A stretch of 64,000 nucleotides of DNA from Cellvibrio zantedeschiae (GTDB lineage: Bacteria > Pseudomonadota > Gammaproteobacteria > Pseudomonadales > Cellvibrionaceae): positions 124,001 to 188,000 of the forward strand of contig NZ_BMYZ01000001.1 of the NCBI RefSeq assembly GCF_014652535.1. Reading direction: 5' to 3'. The notes under the pieces were generated by a model. The model did not search any database. It worked only from the letters and a program-made list of their open reading frames with translations, and was not told the origin of the DNA. The translations under genes were made by a program, and so were the position numbers. Position 1 is the first letter of the stretch, and each line of letters opens with the position of its first letter. Positions 62,390 to 64,000 of this stretch are shown piece by piece.

Positions 62390-64000
62390 TTAAAGGTCAA
62401 AGCCCAATTCTTCTGCTTTGGCAAAAGACTTTTCAGAATCGTAAAGTAAATTGTTGTAGCCTTGCGCTAAACCGAGCACGTAATAAGCCTCAGCATTTTT
62501 TGGCTCGCTCTTTACTGCTTGTTTGGCTGCCTCCAAGGCTTTGTCATAAGTACCATTTTTTATTTGCAGTTTGGCCAGAGCGATAAAACTTTCTGCTTTG
62601 CCGGTTTTTGCAGCGGCTTCTTTTAATGAAGCTAAATCTGCTGCGTTTTTGTCGTAGCTATATACCAGTGTCCATTCGCTAGCTTCGAGCAGCTGATGAA
62701 TTTGTTCGTAATAACGTGCGTATTCCTGCGCTGAAATGCGAGTGGCTTTCACAATTAACTTTATGTCGACCACGTAATTGCCATTTTCTTCGCGGCCTTT
62801 TTGTGAGAGAGAGAAAAATTCATTATCAAAATTTTGACCTTGGCTGGCGACATTAACAACGTGGTTAGCTGAGGGACGGCCAAACACAATATGGGTGGAT
62901 ATAGTAAAGCCCGGGTCAACTTCATATTCCTGGATGCGATCTTTAGGCTTATCCAGGCCGCGGAAATCGGTGAAAAGATTAATTAATTGCGTGATATTAA
63001 ATCCATAGGTAAGTGGCTCTTTCGGGCCGCTCCACACGTTGTTGAATTTGTATTGGCCGTTAAGATTAAAACTTTGCCACAAGCTGTCTGCATTGTTGGC
63101 GGTAACCTTGGTGACTTCGGCGCTGGAATAAATATGGCCAACCATTTCACGAAAACTTTTGTCGCGTTCACGCGAGTATTGCCATATACCACGCAAGCGC
63201 TGCTCAAATTCACCGCCCAGTTTTAAGGTGAAACTGCCTTCAGTGTTTTTGCCTTCAAACTTATCGAACACTAAATCCAAATGTGCGAAGTGTTTGTCGT
63301 TAGTGAGCGCAGGAATAGTAACTATGTTTTCCGTTGCGTCGTTAACGATGAGTGACGGTTGGCCTTCAAGCCCCACGGAGAATCCGGGAAACAAGCCTTT
63401 ATCACCGCTAGTATCCATCCATATTTCTTCCAGCCCTGCTTGTGCTGGAATATGCACAATCATGTGGTCGAAACTGACGCTAGTGATCTTCATGTCGGGA
63501 ATGCCGCGCGAACGAGTGATAACCAATGCAGGATCGGCTTTTATGCCCAATTTGCGCAGCATAGTGACGGCGAGAATCGTTTGGTCTTTGCAATCGCCGT
63601 AGCCATTGGTCAGCACTTCAAACGCGTTGTGGGGTTCATAACCACCACGACCAACGTGAGCAAATACGTAGCGAACTTTTTCTTGCAATGTTTGGTAAAC
63701 CGCTTTTACTTTTGCATCGGGTGTCGTTGCTTTTTTGCTAAGGTCGGCAATTAATTTTTCCAGATTTGCATCGGTTACTACATGAGGCGCACTTAATTGA
63801 TTCGCCCATTTCGCAATGTCTTGCCAAGAGCCCATGGTGCTCGCGCGCAATTGTGTGCTGCGGCGGTCATCACGGGGCATGCTGTCTTGCAACACGATTT
63901 TCGGTAAATTTTTTCCTTTCCATGAGAGTATTTGTTGATTGCCTTTTTCCTGACGTGAATAATTAATACCTATATTGTTTAAATCATTGCTAAACAACAC
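62390..64000 (-). CDS. Transglutaminase-like / DUF3857-type protein with TPR end, 5' part outside window
   Basis: At least 536 residues; the open frame reaches the right edge, so the N-terminus (probably a signal and DUF3857 domain) is missing. The transglutaminase-like core shows Cys in NGYGDCKDQTILAV, His in VSFDHMIVHI and Asp in WMDTSGDKG. The C-terminal 70 residues form TPR-like helices (KNAEAYYVLGLAQGYNNLLY). It is followed by the TPR lipoprotein gene after 27 bp. Substrate is unknown; family members are often periplasmic. Confidence 0.82.
   Translation of the reverse strand: MLFSNDLNNIGINYSRQEKGNQQILSWKGKNLPKIVLQDSMPRDDRRSTQLRASTMGSWQDIAKWANQLSAPHVVTDANLEKLIADLSKKATTPDAKVKAVYQTLQEKVRYVFAHVGRGGYEPHNAFEVLTNGYGDCKDQTILAVTMLRKLGIKADPALVITRSRGIPDMKITSVSFDHMIVHIPAQAGLEEIWMDTSGDKGLFPGFSVGLEGQPSLIVNDATENIVTIPALTNDKHFAHLDLVFDKFEGKNTEGSFTLKLGGEFEQRLRGIWQYSRERDKSFREMVGHIYSSAEVTKVTANNADSLWQSFNLNGQYKFNNVWSGPKEPLTYGFNITQLINLFTDFRGLDKPKDRIQEYEVDPGFTISTHIVFGRPSANHVVNVASQGQNFDNEFFSLSQKGREENGNYVVDIKLIVKATRISAQEYARYYEQIHQLLEASEWTLVYSYDKNAADLASLKEAAAKTGKAESFIALAKLQIKNGTYDKALEAAKQAVKSEPKNAEAYYVLGLAQGYNNLLYDSEKSFAKAEELGFDL

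Noticed and set aside
63999-64000. GTG at 64000 as the true start of the transglutaminase-like gene
   Set aside because: The family has an additional N-terminal domain and signal; the codon is at the window edge by chance, so the gene is treated as truncated.

Overview
The window reads as chromosomal DNA of a gammaproteobacterium. Gene content and order (rpoD-dnaG, rpsU/tsaD, a long rsfS-rlmH-mrdA-rodA-mltB-rlpA-dacA-ybeD-lipB-lipA block, OmpA and TorF envelope proteins, VCR-like integron repeats) suggest a relative of Cellvibrio or other Cellvibrionaceae. The genus is an inference from gene content; no database was searched.

Region 1 (1-5350) is the end of an integrated mobilizable or conjugative element. 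On the minus strand it has a trwA-trwB-trwC arrangement: a ribbon-helix-helix accessory protein, a VirD4-type coupling ATPase and a MobF relaxase-helicase cut by the left edge. It also has a small excisionase-like protein and an unrecognised 394-aa protein with a C-terminal helix-turn-helix. The element abuts the 3' end of a CAT-anticodon tRNA gene, a classic integration target. A candidate oriT lies between trwA and the excisionase gene.

Region 2 (5350-25700) is core and near-core DNA: tRNA, rpoD and dnaG, then an esterase/lipoprotein/regulator insert that separates dnaG from rpsU. After these come rpsU divergent from tsaD-folB-folK, DUF1993-corA-cca, an EamA transporter with an attenuator-like leader, a TorF-type outer-membrane protein, galE, degV, a PhoPQ-like two-component system with a PepSY-like neighbour, and a glycine-zipper lipoprotein.

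Region 3 (25800-42830) holds proA and nadD followed by the conserved cell-wall elongation and lipoate block. It continues with a GNAT acetyltransferase whose leader folds into a long hairpin, the ydbH-ynbE-ydbL envelope lipid-homeostasis operon, and nhaA.

Region 4 (43000-53600) is more accessory: an OmpA-family protein, DUF924, an MFS transporter, a GAF-PAS-GGDEF-EAL protein, a small membrane protein, a membrane diguanylate cyclase, and an ArsR-controlled cluster of START/AHSA1-like (SRPBCC) proteins with palindromic operators.

Region 5 (54500-57000) is a small array of gene cassettes. Four minus-strand genes are separated by three VCR-like attC sites of about 130-140 bp, with no integrase in the window. 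This is a CALIN (cluster of attC sites lacking an integron integrase). The cassette genes are mostly of unknown function and are the least described content here.

Region 6 (57300-64000) contains a CBS-domain protein, an SDR dehydrogenase with a DUF4867 protein, a type II NADH dehydrogenase, a TPR lipoprotein and a transglutaminase-like protein cut by the right edge.
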